Assembly (NCBI RefSeq): GCF_012427845.1
Contig: NZ_CP038498.1
Span: 62,001 to 126,000, forward strand
Length of the DNA: 64,000 nt
Direction: 5' to 3'
From: Pectobacterium punjabense
GTDB lineage: Bacteria > Pseudomonadota > Gammaproteobacteria > Enterobacterales > Enterobacteriaceae
Positions 54,890 through 64,000 of this stretch are shown piece by piece. Position 1 is the first letter of the stretch. Each line of letters opens with the position of its first letter. Below the pieces are notes generated by a model. The model had not been told where the DNA came from and did not search any database. It saw only the letters and a list, made by a program, of their open reading frames with translations. The translations under genes and the position numbers were made by a program.

Positions 54890-56080
54890 ATGGCTATTGA
54901 AGGGTTGTTAGCGCACCGCATCGCTCAGTTAAAAAGTTCCGCCATCCGTGAACTGCTGAAACACAGCAAGATGGAAAACATTATCTCGCTGGCTGGCGGG
55001 ATTCCGTCAGATGCATTGTTTGATTTTGAAGGGTTAAACCAGGCTACGCAGTTGGCAATTACCGAACAGCCGAAAACGGCGTTCCAGTATGGCTTAACCG
55101 AAGGCAGCAGCGTGCTGCGCGATCGCATTGCCGATCTGTGCGCGGTGCGCGGCGTAAAAACACGCGGCGACGATATTGTTGTGACGGCAGGTTCACAGCA
55201 GGCGCTGGATCTGATTATGCGTGCGATGGTCGACCCGGGCGATGTGTTTGTTGTTGAACGCCCAACGTATCTGGCGGCGTTGCAAACGCTGGAACTGGCA
55301 CAGGCGCAGGTGATGTCTGTGTCATCCGATGCCGACGGTATGGTGGTCGATGAGCTGGAAGAATTGCTGAAGACGCAGCGCATCAAAGGCGTTTATATCG
55401 TACCGAACTTCGGTAACCCGAGTGGCGTGACGCTGAGTTATGAACGTCGCCTGCAATTGATTCAACTGGCGGAGCGCTATGGGTTTGTCATTATCGAAGA
55501 CGACCCGTATGGTGAGCTACGCTTCACCGAAGAACGTAACCCGACGCTGTTCCAACTGGCGCAGGATAAATTGGGTAGCACGGAATACGTGCTGTATACC
55601 TCCACGTTCTCGAAAGTGCTGGCACCGGGGCTACGTCTTGGTTGGGCGATTCTGCCGGATTGGCTGCTGCACAAAGTGGCGATTATTAAACAGGCCGCCG
55701 ATCTGCACGCCAGTGCCTTGTCGCAGACCGTCGCAGAATGCTATCTGGGGCTGGGACGTCTGGATACGCAGATCGAAAAAATCCGCCATGCCTATAAGCA
55801 CAAAGGCGAACTGCTGGCACAGCTTATTGAGAAGGAACTGGGTGATGTGATCACCTTTAACCAGCCTAAAGGCGGGATGTTCCTGTGGGCGAAGTTCCGT
55901 CAGGATAACTTCAACACCACTGAATGGCTGAAGAAGACGCTGGAACAAGGCGTGGTCTTCGTACCGGGTGAGTTCTTCTTCCCAGACAACATTGATTACT
56001 CAACGCTGCGCCTATCCTTTGCGACGGCAACGGATGAGCAAATGCATGAAGCGGTGGCTCGCCTGCGTCGGGCGCTGTAA
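54890..56080 (+). CDS. PLP-dependent aminotransferase, 2-aminoadipate/MocR-like class I
   Basis: A 396-residue fold-type I aminotransferase. PLP-binding Lys242 lies in TSTFSKVLAPGLRLGW; Asn176-Pro-Ser-Gly, Asp204 and Tyr207 (IIEDDPYGELR) hold the cofactor. The sequence is of the class that includes 2-aminoadipate and kynurenine aminotransferases and yeast-type Aro8 homologues; there is no N-terminal GntR domain. It sits immediately after livF, before a strong terminator, so it may use the imported branched-chain amino acids or their keto acids (inference). Confidence 0.85.
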   Translation: MAIEGLLAHRIAQLKSSAIRELLKHSKMENIISLAGGIPSDALFDFEGLNQATQLAITEQPKTAFQYGLTEGSSVLRDRIADLCAVRGVKTRGDDIVVTAGSQQALDLIMRAMVDPGDVFVVERPTYLAALQTLELAQAQVMSVSSDADGMVVDELEELLKTQRIKGVYIVPNFGNPSGVTLSYERRLQLIQLAERYGFVIIEDDPYGELRFTEERNPTLFQLAQDKLGSTEYVLYTSTFSKVLAPGLRLGWAILPDWLLHKVAIIKQAADLHASALSQTVAECYLGLGRLDTQIEKIRHAYKHKGELLAQLIEKELGDVITFNQPKGGMFLWAKFRQDNFNTTEWLKKTLEQGVVFVPGEFFFPDNIDYSTLRLSFATATDEQMHEAVARLRRAL

Positions 56081-56110
56081 TTGCTGATAAGGCTCAATCT
56101 GTTAATGAAA

Positions 56111-56138
56111 AAACCGCTGATATTTCAGCGGTTTTTTT
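56111..56138 (+). terminator. Terminator after the aminotransferase gene
   Basis: CCGCTGA (56114-56120) pairs with TCAGCGG (56125-56131), extended by AAA/TTT, then seven T. Confidence 0.9.
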
Positions 56139-56276
56139 GTATGTAGACAACGGATCTTGGTAATCGAGATGTTGTATGAGAGCAAATGTGTGCGATTTCG
56201 ACCCCCTTCACCATGGGCGTAAAATGCATTTGCGGCTACAGATTCGGCCGTTCCCATTCTTTAAAGAGGGGGTTTA

Positions 56277-56444
56277 ATGGGAATAAACGTTCTTCATGCA
56301 GTTTCATATGCTTTAAATAGCTCAGAGGCACACATTGCGTACGCATTGTGGTTCTATGCCCCTGATTTGTTATCAATGGTCATGTTTTTTACCGCGGCAC
56401 TGATGGCGACAATTCAATTGATGCCGTTGGGTAAAAAAGCCTAG
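56277..56444 (+). CDS. Small membrane protein of 55 residues
   Basis: ATG at 56277 is preceded by AGAGGGGG at a short spacing and the frame ends just before a clean Rho-independent terminator, so this looks like a complete transcription unit. The 55-residue product has a short soluble N-terminus (MGINVLHAVSYALNSSE), a weakly hydrophobic stretch (AHIAYALWFYAPDLL) and a membrane helix (SMVMFFTAALMATIQLMPLG) ending in a basic tail. I do not recognise it. It is surrounded by the liv operon and the chemoreceptor cluster without obvious link to either. Confidence 0.6.
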   Translation: MGINVLHAVSYALNSSEAHIAYALWFYAPDLLSMVMFFTAALMATIQLMPLGKKA

Positions 56445-56450
56445 CCACAA

Positions 56451-56473
56451 GCCGCCCAAGAGGGCGGCTTTTT
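56451..56473 (+). terminator. Terminator after the 55-aa gene
   Basis: GCCGCCC (56451-56457) pairs with GGGCGGC (56462-56468), loop 4, then TTTTT. Confidence 0.88.
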
Positions 56474-56502
56474 ACTGTAGGTTGTAGCAAAAAGTGGCGT
56501 GG

Positions 56503-58149
56503 TTAAAACGTTTCCCAGTTTTGGTTACTCGAATGACTGGCTAACGCCAGTTTCGGCCTTGAGAGCGTAGCCACCTGCGGCGTGGCTCGCTGTGGCTGGA
56601 TGCTGTCAATTTTGAACGCGCCCATCAATTCAAGCAGATTTTTGGCCTGTTGGCTCAGGCTATCTGCGGCGGAAGCCGACTCTTCAACCAGTGCCGCGTT
56701 CTGCTGAGTGACCTGATCGAGCTGGTTCACCGCATCATTGACCTGAGAAACGCCCTGTTCTTGTTCGTGGGTGGTCAGGCCGATCTCATTAATCAGGTCG
56801 GCGACACGCTGTGACTGTTCTACGACTTCTCCTATGGTTACGCCCGCTTCGTTAACGAGCGCCTCACCGGCTTCCACTTTTCCTACGCTAACGCCAATCA
56901 GATCCTTGATTTCACGTGCAGCAGAAGCGGAGCGTTGAGCCAATGAGCGAACTTCTCCGGCGACGACGGCGAACCCGCGTCCCTGCTCTCCCGCTCGCGC
57001 GGCTTCGACGGCGGCGTTGAGCGCCAGAATGTTGGTTTGGAAAGCAATACCGTCAATCACGCCGATAATATCGCCGATTTTACGTGAGCTAGCCGTGATC
57101 TCTTCCATGGTCCGCACGACGTTGTTGACGACATCTCCTCCTTTACGGGCGGCGACACTGGCTGAGTTGGCGAGCTGTGCAGCGGTACGCACGGTGTCGG
57201 CGTTCTGTTTAACCGTGGTATTCATTTCTTCCATGGAAGCAGCGGTTTCTTGCAGGTTGGCAGCCTGTTCTTCCGTGCGCTGGCTGAGATCGGTATTCCC
57301 CATCGCAATCTGACTAGCACCCGTGGCGATAGACTCGCTGCTTTGATGGACTTGCCCGACGATATTGCTCAGGCTTTGGCGCATTTCCTCCATTGCGGCG
57401 AGGACGCTGGTCGTGTCTCCGGCGCGTCGTTCAATCGCGACAGCAAGATTCCCCTGTGCAACCTGACGGGTAATCTCCAGCGTGTAGGCCGGTTCCCCAC
57501 CAAGCTGGCGCTTGATTTTCCGGGTAATCCACCAGGCAACAACACCTCCCAGTAGGGCAGAACCCAGTGCGATGATCAGCATTAGGGTGCCAGCGTGTAA
57601 CGCATTATTCTCAGATTCATTGGCGAGCGTGACGGTAAGCTGTTTTTGCATTCCAACCATTTTATCCAAAATGTCGAATACGCTTGCTTGCGTGGTGCGC
57701 ACTTCCGTCAGCAGAAAGTTACGAAATGCGTCGTGTTCGCTGGTCATGGCCAGGTCGATGGCTTTTGTCATGCTGTTGGTATACGCGGGGCGAGCCTGTT
57801 CCAGCGTGGCGAGCAGTGTTTTAGCCTCGCTATCCACTGCGTTTTTACGTATTTGTGCGAGCAAGTCGCTATTACGTGCGATGGTTTGTTCGATGCGATC
57901 TTTTTCCACCTTCATTTGCTGCTGATCGGCCAGAAGTGCAATATTTCTGATGGATCGTGCCGCGATGTTGACGTTGTCCTTAACTTCCTGCATTAGCAGG
58001 AGATTGGAAATACGTGTTTGTGACAAAAACTGAATATTCCCCCCGAGTTTTTCTAATTGAACGCGGCCTAATATGGCGACTAAAAAACCAATAACGATAA
58101 TGAGCGTAAAGCCTGCTCCTAACATTTTTCCCAAACTTATGTTCTTCAT
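56503..58149 (-). CDS. Methyl-accepting chemotaxis protein, copy 1
   Basis: A 548-residue transmembrane chemoreceptor. First helix at residues 10-30, a four-helix-bundle periplasmic sensor to about 190 (contains [12 protein letters not shown]), second helix ([15 protein letters not shown]), HAMP, and a long cytoplasmic coiled coil with the hairpin tip [20 protein letters not shown]. Methylation helices include [16 protein letters not shown]. It ends in the pentapeptide NWETF, the docking site of CheR and CheB in high-abundance receptors such as Tsr and Tar. Ligand unknown. First of four tandem receptor genes. Confidence 0.93.
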   Translation of the reverse strand: MKNISLGKMLGAGFTLIIVIGFLVAILGRVQLEKLGGNIQFLSQTRISNLLLMQEVKDNVNIAARSIRNIALLADQQQMKVEKDRIEQTIARNSDLLAQIRKNAVDSEAKTLLATLEQARPAYTNSMTKAIDLAMTSEHDAFRNFLLTEVRTTQASVFDILDKMVGMQKQLTVTLANESENNALHAGTLMLIIALGSALLGGVVAWWITRKIKRQLGGEPAYTLEITRQVAQGNLAVAIERRAGDTTSVLAAMEEMRQSLSNIVGQVHQSSESIATGASQIAMGNTDLSQRTEEQAANLQETAASMEEMNTTVKQNADTVRTAAQLANSASVAARKGGDVVNNVVRTMEEITASSRKIGDIIGVIDGIAFQTNILALNAAVEAARAGEQGRGFAVVAGEVRSLAQRSASAAREIKDLIGVSVGKVEAGEALVNEAGVTIGEVVEQSQRVADLINEIGLTTHEQEQGVSQVNDAVNQLDQVTQQNAALVEESASAADSLSQQAKNLLELMGAFKIDSIQPQRATPQVATLSRPKLALASHSSNQNWETF

Positions 58150-58745
58150 GATGTTCCTTTTTTATTTATTGAAGTCTGACACAGCAGGTGTCGTTGTTTT
58201 ATGCTAGGGGTGATGGTACAGACGCGATTCGCCCCACGGACTCTATTGTTTTCATCATTCCGCTTATCTCCCAACGTTTCTTCGATGCAGGAGTATCGGC
58301 GACATGTATGCCCAGTCGCTGCATTGGCGAAAGGAAATAATTGTCGCTTTCATACGCGTATGGAATGCCTGTTGGGAATATTTACAGGCTAAGAGAATGA
58401 CAAATAAAGTGTAGGCAATAACGTGGTAGGTTGATGGCAGAATAAACGTAACAAAAACCCCTGATTTATTGGGTGGCAGAAATTTAATATTATTTTCTTA
58501 TGGTAAATAGGATAGGTAATAAATATTAATCAATAAATTTATACCTAATAAGAGGTATTTCTTTTATTTATTTCCATTAGTTTGTAACGTGTTATTTCTA
58601 ATTGTGATGTTTATTATTTTTTGCAGTTTTTTTAACCTTGTTATTTATGCTTGCTATTCCTAGACCATAAATAAAGCTGCTGAGGGTTCAGCAGCTTTAT
58701 TTTTATGGTTTGACCTTGAAGGAGACGCCAGATTAGTCGTATGCG
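58150..58745. other. Intergenic region between receptor genes 1 and 2
   Basis: 596 bases, AT-rich in the second half. It must include the copy 1 promoter and the terminator of copy 2 (58669-58702). A GCCGATAC on the minus strand near 58298 resembles a sigma-28 -10, but no matching -35 was found. Confidence 0.4.
58669..58702 (-). terminator. Terminator after receptor gene 2
   Basis: 15-bp perfect stem (58669-58683 with 58688-58702), GGGT loop, T-rich on both strands. Confidence 0.85.
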
Positions 58746-60416
58746 TTAAAAGGTTTCCCAGTTATCGCTGCTGGCGTTACCTGATTGGCTGGCTAAAGCC
58801 AGTCTTGGCGCAGCGGGTTGTTTCACCTGTGACGCCAGTCGTGGTGCTTGTGCTTGAATGCCGCTGATTTTGAAAACGCCCATTAATTCGAGCAGCGTTC
58901 TGGCCTGTTCACTCAGGCTGTCGGCGGCAGAGGCTGATTCTTCCACCAGTGCGGCATTCTGTTGAGTGACCTGATCGAGCTGATTCACCGCATCATTCAC
59001 CTGAGCTACACCCTGTTCTTGTTCATGCGTTGTCAGGCCGATTTCGCTGAGCAGGTTCGCAACATGTTGAGATTTTTCTACAATATCTTTGATAGTGATG
59101 CCTGCGTCGTTAACCAGTTTCTCACCCATTTCCACATTGGCCACGCTCACGCTAATCAGATCTTTGATTTCACGCGCGGCGGAAGCAGAACGCTGCGCCA
59201 GAGAGCGCACTTCGCCTGCGACCACGGCGAAGCCACGGCCTTGTTCACCGGCTCTGGCCGCTTCAACGGCGGCATTCAGTGCCAAAATGTTGGTCTGGAA
59301 GGCGATACTGTCGATGACGCCGATAATGTCGCCGATCTTGCGAGAACTGGCCGTAATATCTTCCATCGTTCGCACAACGTTATTAACCGCCTCACCGCCT
59401 TTTTGTGCCGTAGTGCTGGCAGAATGGGCTAACTCCGTTGCGGTGCGCACGGTTGCTGCATTCTGCTTCACGGTGGTATTCATCTGTTCCATTGAGGCAG
59501 CGGTTTCCTGAAGATTCGCGGCCTGTTCTTCTGTACGCTGGCTGAGATCGGTATTTCCCATCGCAATCTGTGTCGCGCCCGTGGCGATAGATTCGCTGCT
59601 CTGATGTACCTGGCCGACAAGGTTACTCAGGTTTTGGCGCATGTCTTCCATCGCCGCCAGTACGCTCGTGGTGTCTCCGTCGCGCAGTTCAATCATAACG
59701 GCCAGATTCCCTTGTGCAACCTGACGTGTCACTTCCAGCGTGTAGGCTGGCTCTCCTCCAAGCTGACGTTTAATGGTTCGGGTGATCCACCATGAGATAA
59801 GCATGCCCAGCGCGACAGAAAGCAGGGCGATAATGACCATCAGCGTACCTGCGTTAGTCGCATTTTTTAAAGACTGGTCGGCAATTTCAACCGTGAGCTT
59901 CTCTTGCCAGTTAACCATGTCATTCAAGGCATTAAAGACAGCATCCTGCTTGGCTTTTACATCGGTTAATAACAGGTCGCGTGCTTCGCTATTCTTGCCT
60001 GCCGTTGCCAGCGTGATGGCCTCTTTCATGGCAACGCTGTAAGCTGGGCGTACCTGTTCCAGTAGTGTTACCAGTTCCTTGGCATGCTTATCGACAGTGC
60101 CATCGTCTATTTTTGCCAGTAACGCGTTATTGCGGGAGATTATCTCCTCGATACGCGTTTTCTCTTCCTGTATGTGCTTCTCGTCTTCCAGCAGTACTAG
60201 ATTTCTGACAGCAATCGCATTGGTGTTAATGTTGTCTTTAAACTCTTCCATCATCAGAAGGTTGGCGATACGGACTTGTGACAACACTTGAATGTTTTCG
60301 CCGAGTTTGTCTAACTGGATACGACCAAATATCGCCACCAGAAAACCGATAGCGATGACCAGAGTAAAGCCAGTCCCTAGCATTTTACCCAGGCTGCTAT
60401 TTTTGATGAGATTCAT
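58746..60416 (-). CDS. Methyl-accepting chemotaxis protein, copy 2
   Basis: A 556-residue receptor closely related to copy 1. They share the start MLGxGFTLVIxIGFLVAIxGR, the same kind of periplasmic four-helix sensor ([21 protein letters not shown]), the [23 protein letters not shown] and the signalling hairpin, and copy 2 also ends in NWETF. Differences are concentrated in the periplasmic part, as expected for receptors with different ligands. A strong terminator follows the gene. Confidence 0.93.
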   Translation of the reverse strand: MNLIKNSSLGKMLGTGFTLVIAIGFLVAIFGRIQLDKLGENIQVLSQVRIANLLMMEEFKDNINTNAIAVRNLVLLEDEKHIQEEKTRIEEIISRNNALLAKIDDGTVDKHAKELVTLLEQVRPAYSVAMKEAITLATAGKNSEARDLLLTDVKAKQDAVFNALNDMVNWQEKLTVEIADQSLKNATNAGTLMVIIALLSVALGMLISWWITRTIKRQLGGEPAYTLEVTRQVAQGNLAVMIELRDGDTTSVLAAMEDMRQNLSNLVGQVHQSSESIATGATQIAMGNTDLSQRTEEQAANLQETAASMEQMNTTVKQNAATVRTATELAHSASTTAQKGGEAVNNVVRTMEDITASSRKIGDIIGVIDSIAFQTNILALNAAVEAARAGEQGRGFAVVAGEVRSLAQRSASAAREIKDLISVSVANVEMGEKLVNDAGITIKDIVEKSQHVANLLSEIGLTTHEQEQGVAQVNDAVNQLDQVTQQNAALVEESASAADSLSEQARTLLELMGVFKISGIQAQAPRLASQVKQPAAPRLALASQSGNASSDNWETF

Positions 60417-61149
60417 TTTGTCCCTTATTATATGTTGAAAGCGATTATTGTTAAAACTGGTGTACTTTTAATGTGAAATAGACGTTGCGAGAACATATTG
60501 ATTTTGCAAACGTCATTGCGTTTATGCTTCCCTTTACTCATTGCCCGTTTCCTTATGGTAATAAACGCAAGCTGCGCTTACTGGTTCCTGTGACGTTATT
60601 CGTTAAATGATGACGATGGTGGATAAAATGCGGTGTGCTGTGAGTGTGAGTCCGATCGGAGAACAGTTACATATAAGAAGAAATGATGGCGCAGGAGTAT
60701 AAAGGGATGAAAGGAAAGCCGCAATATCGGTAGGGTTTATACTTAGTGCTAGCAGAGGTGGGGAAGTGTAATGTTAAATTGACAGCGATGTTAATAAACG
60801 TTGCGGGTATGATTTTTTGCTTATTTATTCAGCCCTAAAGCGATATTTGTTTTTTATTCATTCTTTTTTTTCGAAAGATATGATGTTTTTACCATCATCT
60901 ATTTGATGTTTTTATAATCGTAGAATGGAGTTTCTCTTGTTTTCTATTGATTTTATTCTATCTCACTTAATATAAAGCTAATTGCTGATTTTTATTTTTT
61001 ATTAATTGTTTTTCCCTATTGAAAGTGTTGGCTCTTTTCTTCCATTTACGGTGTAAACGTACTGGGGGGTGGTGTGATGAGCTCATGTCATCAAGGAATA
61101 AAAAAAACCGCCGATCGCTCAGCGGTTTTAGATTTCTTTCGATTAGCCG
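60417..61149. other. Intergenic region between receptor genes 2 and 3
   Basis: 733 bases with no supported gene; the 61 kb end holds the terminator of receptor gene 3. AT-rich runs from 60780-61020. I see no repeat or small ORF worth calling. Confidence 0.45.
61099..61130 (-). terminator. Terminator after receptor gene 3
   Basis: AAAACCGC and GCGGTTTT form an 8-bp stem with a 10-base loop; on the minus strand a run of eight T follows. Confidence 0.8.
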
Positions 61150-62820
61150 TTAAAAGGTTTCCCAATTTTGGCTATGGCTTCCCGTTTTGCTTTTCGGATT
61201 GGCGAGGGAAAGCGTTGCGCTGGTGGGTCTTTTCAGCGGCGATGCAACGTGCGGTGACGACCCGCCTTCAATGATGAAGATTTTCATCAGCTCTACCAGA
61301 TGAGCGGCCTGATCGCTCAGGCTATCGGCAGCGGAAGTGGATTGCTCAACAAGCGCCGCGTTCTGCTGGGTGACCTGATCGAGTTGGTTAACAGCATCAT
61401 GAATCTGTGAAACGCCGGACTCTTGTTCCTGCGTGGTGACGCCAATTTCGTTGATCAAGTCGGCAACATGGCGAGCCTGACGCACTAATTCTTCGATCGT
61501 TGCTCCTGCATCACTGACGAGTGCGGAACCAGCTTCGACTCTTTCGACGCTGTGGCCGATCAGCTCTTTAATCTCTTTGGCGGCGGTGGCGGAACGCTGT
61601 GCTAATGAGCGCACCTCGCCTGCGACCACGGCAAAACCACGCCCTTGCTCGCCCGCGCGTGCGGCTTCGACTGCGGCGTTGAGCGCCAGGATATTGGTCT
61701 GGAACGCGATGCCGTCAATGACGCTGATGATGTCGCCAATTTTTTGCGAGCTGTGGGTGATTTCTCTCATGGTGATAACAATATTGCTGACGGCTTCGCC
61801 GCCTTTAGCCGCGGTATTGCTGGCGGCCTGCGCCAGTTGGGCGGCGTTACGCACCGTATCTGAGTTCTGGCGTACGGTTTGGCTCATCTCTTCCATGGAG
61901 GCGGCGGTTTGTTGCAGGTTAGCCGCCTGTTCTTCCGTGCGCTGGCTGAGGTCGGTGCTGCCTGCGGCGATTTGGCTGGAACCGGTCGCGATGGACTCAC
62001 TGCTTTCTCGCACCTGTTCAACAATACCACTCAGGCTTTTGCGCATGTGGTTCATGGCGGACAATAGACTGGTTGTGTCGCCTGCCACCAGATCAATCGG
62101 TATGGCGAGATTACCTTGGGCGATTTCCTGCGTGACCAACGTAGCGTAGGCGGGTTCACCACCCAGTTGTTTCTTGATATGGCGAGTAATCAGCCAGGCG
62201 ATGCATACGCCAATCAATGACGCTATGCCAGCCAGCATCAATAGCGAATTGCCATCATAGTAAGACTCTTCAATCGCATTGGTGGCCGTTTGCGTGGTGT
62301 AGTCTTTCTGCAACTGAATCATGGTGTTCAAGTTGTTGAAAAGTTTGGTTTGTATCGGCTCAAGCTGGGTTCTGACTAACTCGATGGATTCGGCCTGTTT
62401 ATTGTTGAGCGATAGGGCGACGGATTGGCGGCCTACGGTGGCAAATTCAGTGCGGTTTTGCTGAAGCTCACCCAGGATATTACGGACCTCTTTTGCCCGC
62501 AAATTCTGTTCCAGTTGAGTGACAAGCTTCGCGTTTTTGGCGCTCGTGGTTTCAATCAGTTTTTGGTTGTCCTCCAGAACCGTTCTTTCCGTTGTGATCA
62601 GCATGCGCAACGTGGCTTTGATCGTGACGTTCAGATTATCTTTCAATTCTTGTAGCACGATGAGGTTGGCAAGATGGTGTTTAGCAAGGTTGTCTGTGGT
62701 ATTACCGAGGCCAATCAGATGCATTCTGCCGAAAATGGCCACTAATAGGCCGATAATTATAACAATGGCAAAACCCGAACCGACCTGAGTACCCAGTTTC
62801 ATTTTTCTTATACGCTGCAT
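61150..62820 (-). CDS. Methyl-accepting chemotaxis protein, copy 3
   Basis: A 556-residue receptor of a second subtype in this cluster. The N-terminus is basic ([19 protein letters not shown]), the periplasmic domain (about 35-190) is unlike copies 1 and 2, while the HAMP has [20 protein letters not shown]. The cytoplasmic part is almost identical to the partial copy 4 (differences of a few residues over the signalling hairpin). It ends in NWETF. A sigma-28-like promoter candidate lies about 120 bases upstream. Confidence 0.93.
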   Translation of the reverse strand: MQRIRKMKLGTQVGSGFAIVIIIGLLVAIFGRMHLIGLGNTTDNLAKHHLANLIVLQELKDNLNVTIKATLRMLITTERTVLEDNQKLIETTSAKNAKLVTQLEQNLRAKEVRNILGELQQNRTEFATVGRQSVALSLNNKQAESIELVRTQLEPIQTKLFNNLNTMIQLQKDYTTQTATNAIEESYYDGNSLLMLAGIASLIGVCIAWLITRHIKKQLGGEPAYATLVTQEIAQGNLAIPIDLVAGDTTSLLSAMNHMRKSLSGIVEQVRESSESIATGSSQIAAGSTDLSQRTEEQAANLQQTAASMEEMSQTVRQNSDTVRNAAQLAQAASNTAAKGGEAVSNIVITMREITHSSQKIGDIISVIDGIAFQTNILALNAAVEAARAGEQGRGFAVVAGEVRSLAQRSATAAKEIKELIGHSVERVEAGSALVSDAGATIEELVRQARHVADLINEIGVTTQEQESGVSQIHDAVNQLDQVTQQNAALVEQSTSAADSLSDQAAHLVELMKIFIIEGGSSPHVASPLKRPTSATLSLANPKSKTGSHSQNWETF

Positions 62821-62940
62821 GTTATCCTCATGATCTATTTAAAATATTTATTATTACGCGAGTTTCCTTTATTCCTCAGAAGCAATGTATTGGCACAGTT
62901 CCCGATCCTTCAGATGAATAACTGACCCGTTCAGTTTGGA

Positions 62941-62971
62941 ATATCGGCATTTTTCGGGAAAACATTGATTT
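62941..62971 (-). promoter_or_regulatory. Candidate sigma-28 (FliA) promoter for receptor gene 3
   Basis: On the minus strand GCCGATAT (62948-62941) matches the FliA -10 GCCGATAA; TCAATGTT about 12 bases upstream is a weak -35. Flagellar control of receptors is normal in enterobacteria. Confidence 0.4.
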
Positions 62972-63050
62972 TAATTCTTACTGCTGTGGTATAGCGCACG
63001 ATGACAAAAAAACAGAAATATCGTGCGTAAGGGGGGCGAGGAAAAGTAAG

Positions 63051-63076
63051 CAGGGGGAATGCAGGACATCCCCCTG
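63051..63076 (-). terminator. Hairpin after receptor gene 4
   Basis: CAGGGGGA (63051-63058) pairs with TCCCCCTG (63069-63076), loop 10; the T tract on the minus strand is broken (CTTACTTTTCC). Confidence 0.55.
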
Positions 63077-63083
63077 TGGGTCA

Positions 63084-64000
63084 TTAGAACTGTTCCCAGT
63101 TTTGGCTATGGCTCCCCGTACTGCCTGTAGGGGTTGTCAGTGAAAGTTTTGCGCTTGAGGGCCTTTTTAACGTGGGTGCACTACGCTGTGAGGAGCCGCC
63201 TTCAACGATGAAGACTTTCATCAGCTCTACCAGATGGGCGGCCTGATCGCTCAGGCTATCGGCGGCGGATGCGGATTGCTCGACGAGCGCGGCGTTCTGC
63301 TGAGTGACTTGGTCGAGTTGGTTAACAGCATCATGAATCTGTGAAACGCCGGACTCTTGTTCCTGCGTGGTGACACCAATTTCGTTGATCAAGTCGGCAA
63401 CGTGGCGAGCCTGACGCACTAACTCTTCGATCGTCGTTCCTGCGTCACCGACCAGAGCAGAACCTGTCTCAACTTTCTCGACGCTGTGGCCGATCAGCTC
63501 TTTAATCTCTTTGGCGGCGATGGCGGAACGCTGTGCTAATGAGCGCACCTCGCCTGCGACCACGGCAAAACCACGCCCTTGCTCGCCCGCGCGTGCGGCT
63601 TCTACCGCGGCGTTGAGTGCCAGGATATTGGTCTGGAACGCGATGCCGTCGATGACGCTGATGATGTCGCCAATTTTTTGCGAGCTGTGGGTGATTTCTC
63701 TCATGGTGGTAACAATATTGCTGACGGCTTCACCGCCTTTAGCCGCGGTATTGCTGGCGGCCTGCGCCAGTTGGGCGGCGTTACGCACCGTATCTGAGTT
63801 CTGGCGTACGGTTTGGCTCATTTCTTCCATGGAGGCGGCAGTCTGTTGCAGATTAGCCGCCTGTTCTTCCGTGCGCTGACTGAGGTCGGTGCTGCCTGCC
63901 GCGATCTGGCTGGCGCCGGTCGCGATAGATTCACTGCTCTCACGTACCTGTTCAACAATACTGCTCAGGCTTTTGCGCATACCGTTCATTGCCGCGAGTA
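63084..64000 (-). CDS. Methyl-accepting chemotaxis protein, copy 4 (5' end outside window)
   Basis: The frame runs off the window edge; the part inside covers about the last 300 residues: end of HAMP, methylation helices, the conserved hairpin ([20 protein letters not shown]) and the C-terminal tether, here NWEQF instead of NWETF. Nearly the same as copy 3 in this region, so the two arose by tandem duplication or are kept alike by gene conversion. The periplasmic sensor is not visible, so the ligand cannot be guessed. Confidence 0.9.
   Translation of the reverse strand, partial: LAAMNGMRKSLSSIVEQVRESSESIATGASQIAAGSTDLSQRTEEQAANLQQTAASMEEMSQTVRQNSDTVRNAAQLAQAASNTAAKGGEAVSNIVTTMREITHSSQKIGDIISVIDGIAFQTNILALNAAVEAARAGEQGRGFAVVAGEVRSLAQRSAIAAKEIKELIGHSVEKVETGSALVGDAGTTIEELVRQARHVADLINEIGVTTQEQESGVSQIHDAVNQLDQVTQQNAALVEQSASAADSLSDQAAHLVELMKVFIVEGGSSQRSAPTLKRPSSAKLSLTTPTGSTGSHSQNWEQF

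Noticed and set aside
58290-58310. Sigma-28 promoter for receptor gene 1
   Set aside because: GCCGATAC is present on the minus strand but there is no TAAA-type -35 at the right distance.

Overview
The window is chromosomal DNA from a soft-rot enterobacterium, most probably Pectobacterium or a close relative. The evidence is Escherichia coli-like gene order (kdgK, yhjJ, dctA, pdeK-like and the bcs operons; then rsmD, ftsYEX, rpoH, panM and liv) with Enterobacterales-type proteins, a KdgR-type operator at kdgK, and a cluster of chemoreceptor genes. No rRNA, tRNA, CRISPR array or insertion-sequence transposase was seen.

Layout. Positions 1-4.4 kb carry a GntR/FCD regulator (5' end outside the window), an ACS-family MFS transporter and a periplasmic gamma-glutamyltransferase. 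A Cys-rich secreted protein of unknown role follows (4.4-5.4 kb, minus). Positions 5.5-14.1 kb are an AT-rich, minus-strand island. It begins (5' end) with a truncated TpsB/CdiB-type outer-membrane transporter under a Fur-box-like site. Where cdiA should follow there is instead a run of small immunity-like genes and pieces of toxin C-termini. Four modules share one layout: a CdiA-CT deaminase-type toxin (one open, three broken) directly upstream of, and in two cases overlapping or abutting, a 122-127 aa immunity-like gene. Other paralogous families are interspersed: a 109-111 aa family (three genes, two 3' remnants), a DUF4279 family (two genes, each preceded by a toxin-tail remnant) and a 162/172 aa family (two genes). 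I read this as a decayed contact-dependent inhibition locus that lost cdiA but kept a library of immunity genes.

Positions 14.3-29.0 kb hold a complete E. coli-type cellulose system: bcsR-Q-A-B-Z-C (minus), divergent from bcsE-F-G (plus), with a MITE-like element between them. BcsA/B synthesise and pass the glucan through the inner membrane, BcsC exports it, BcsZ trims it, BcsE/F/G regulate and add phosphoethanolamine, and BcsQ/R support assembly. A PdeK-like membrane protein lacking the EAL domain follows, then dctA, yhjJ, kdgK, yhjD, yhhS, dcrB, yhhQ, tusA, zntA, yhhN, a DUF1820 gene, yhhL and rsmD.

Positions 44.7-56.1 kb hold ftsY-ftsE-ftsX, rpoH, panM and the branched-chain amino acid ABC operon livKHMGF followed by a PLP-dependent aminotransferase. 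A 55-aa membrane miniprotein gene precedes four tandem minus-strand methyl-accepting chemotaxis proteins (56.5-64.0 kb, the last cut by the window edge), all ending in an NWETF/NWEQF tether for CheR/CheB.
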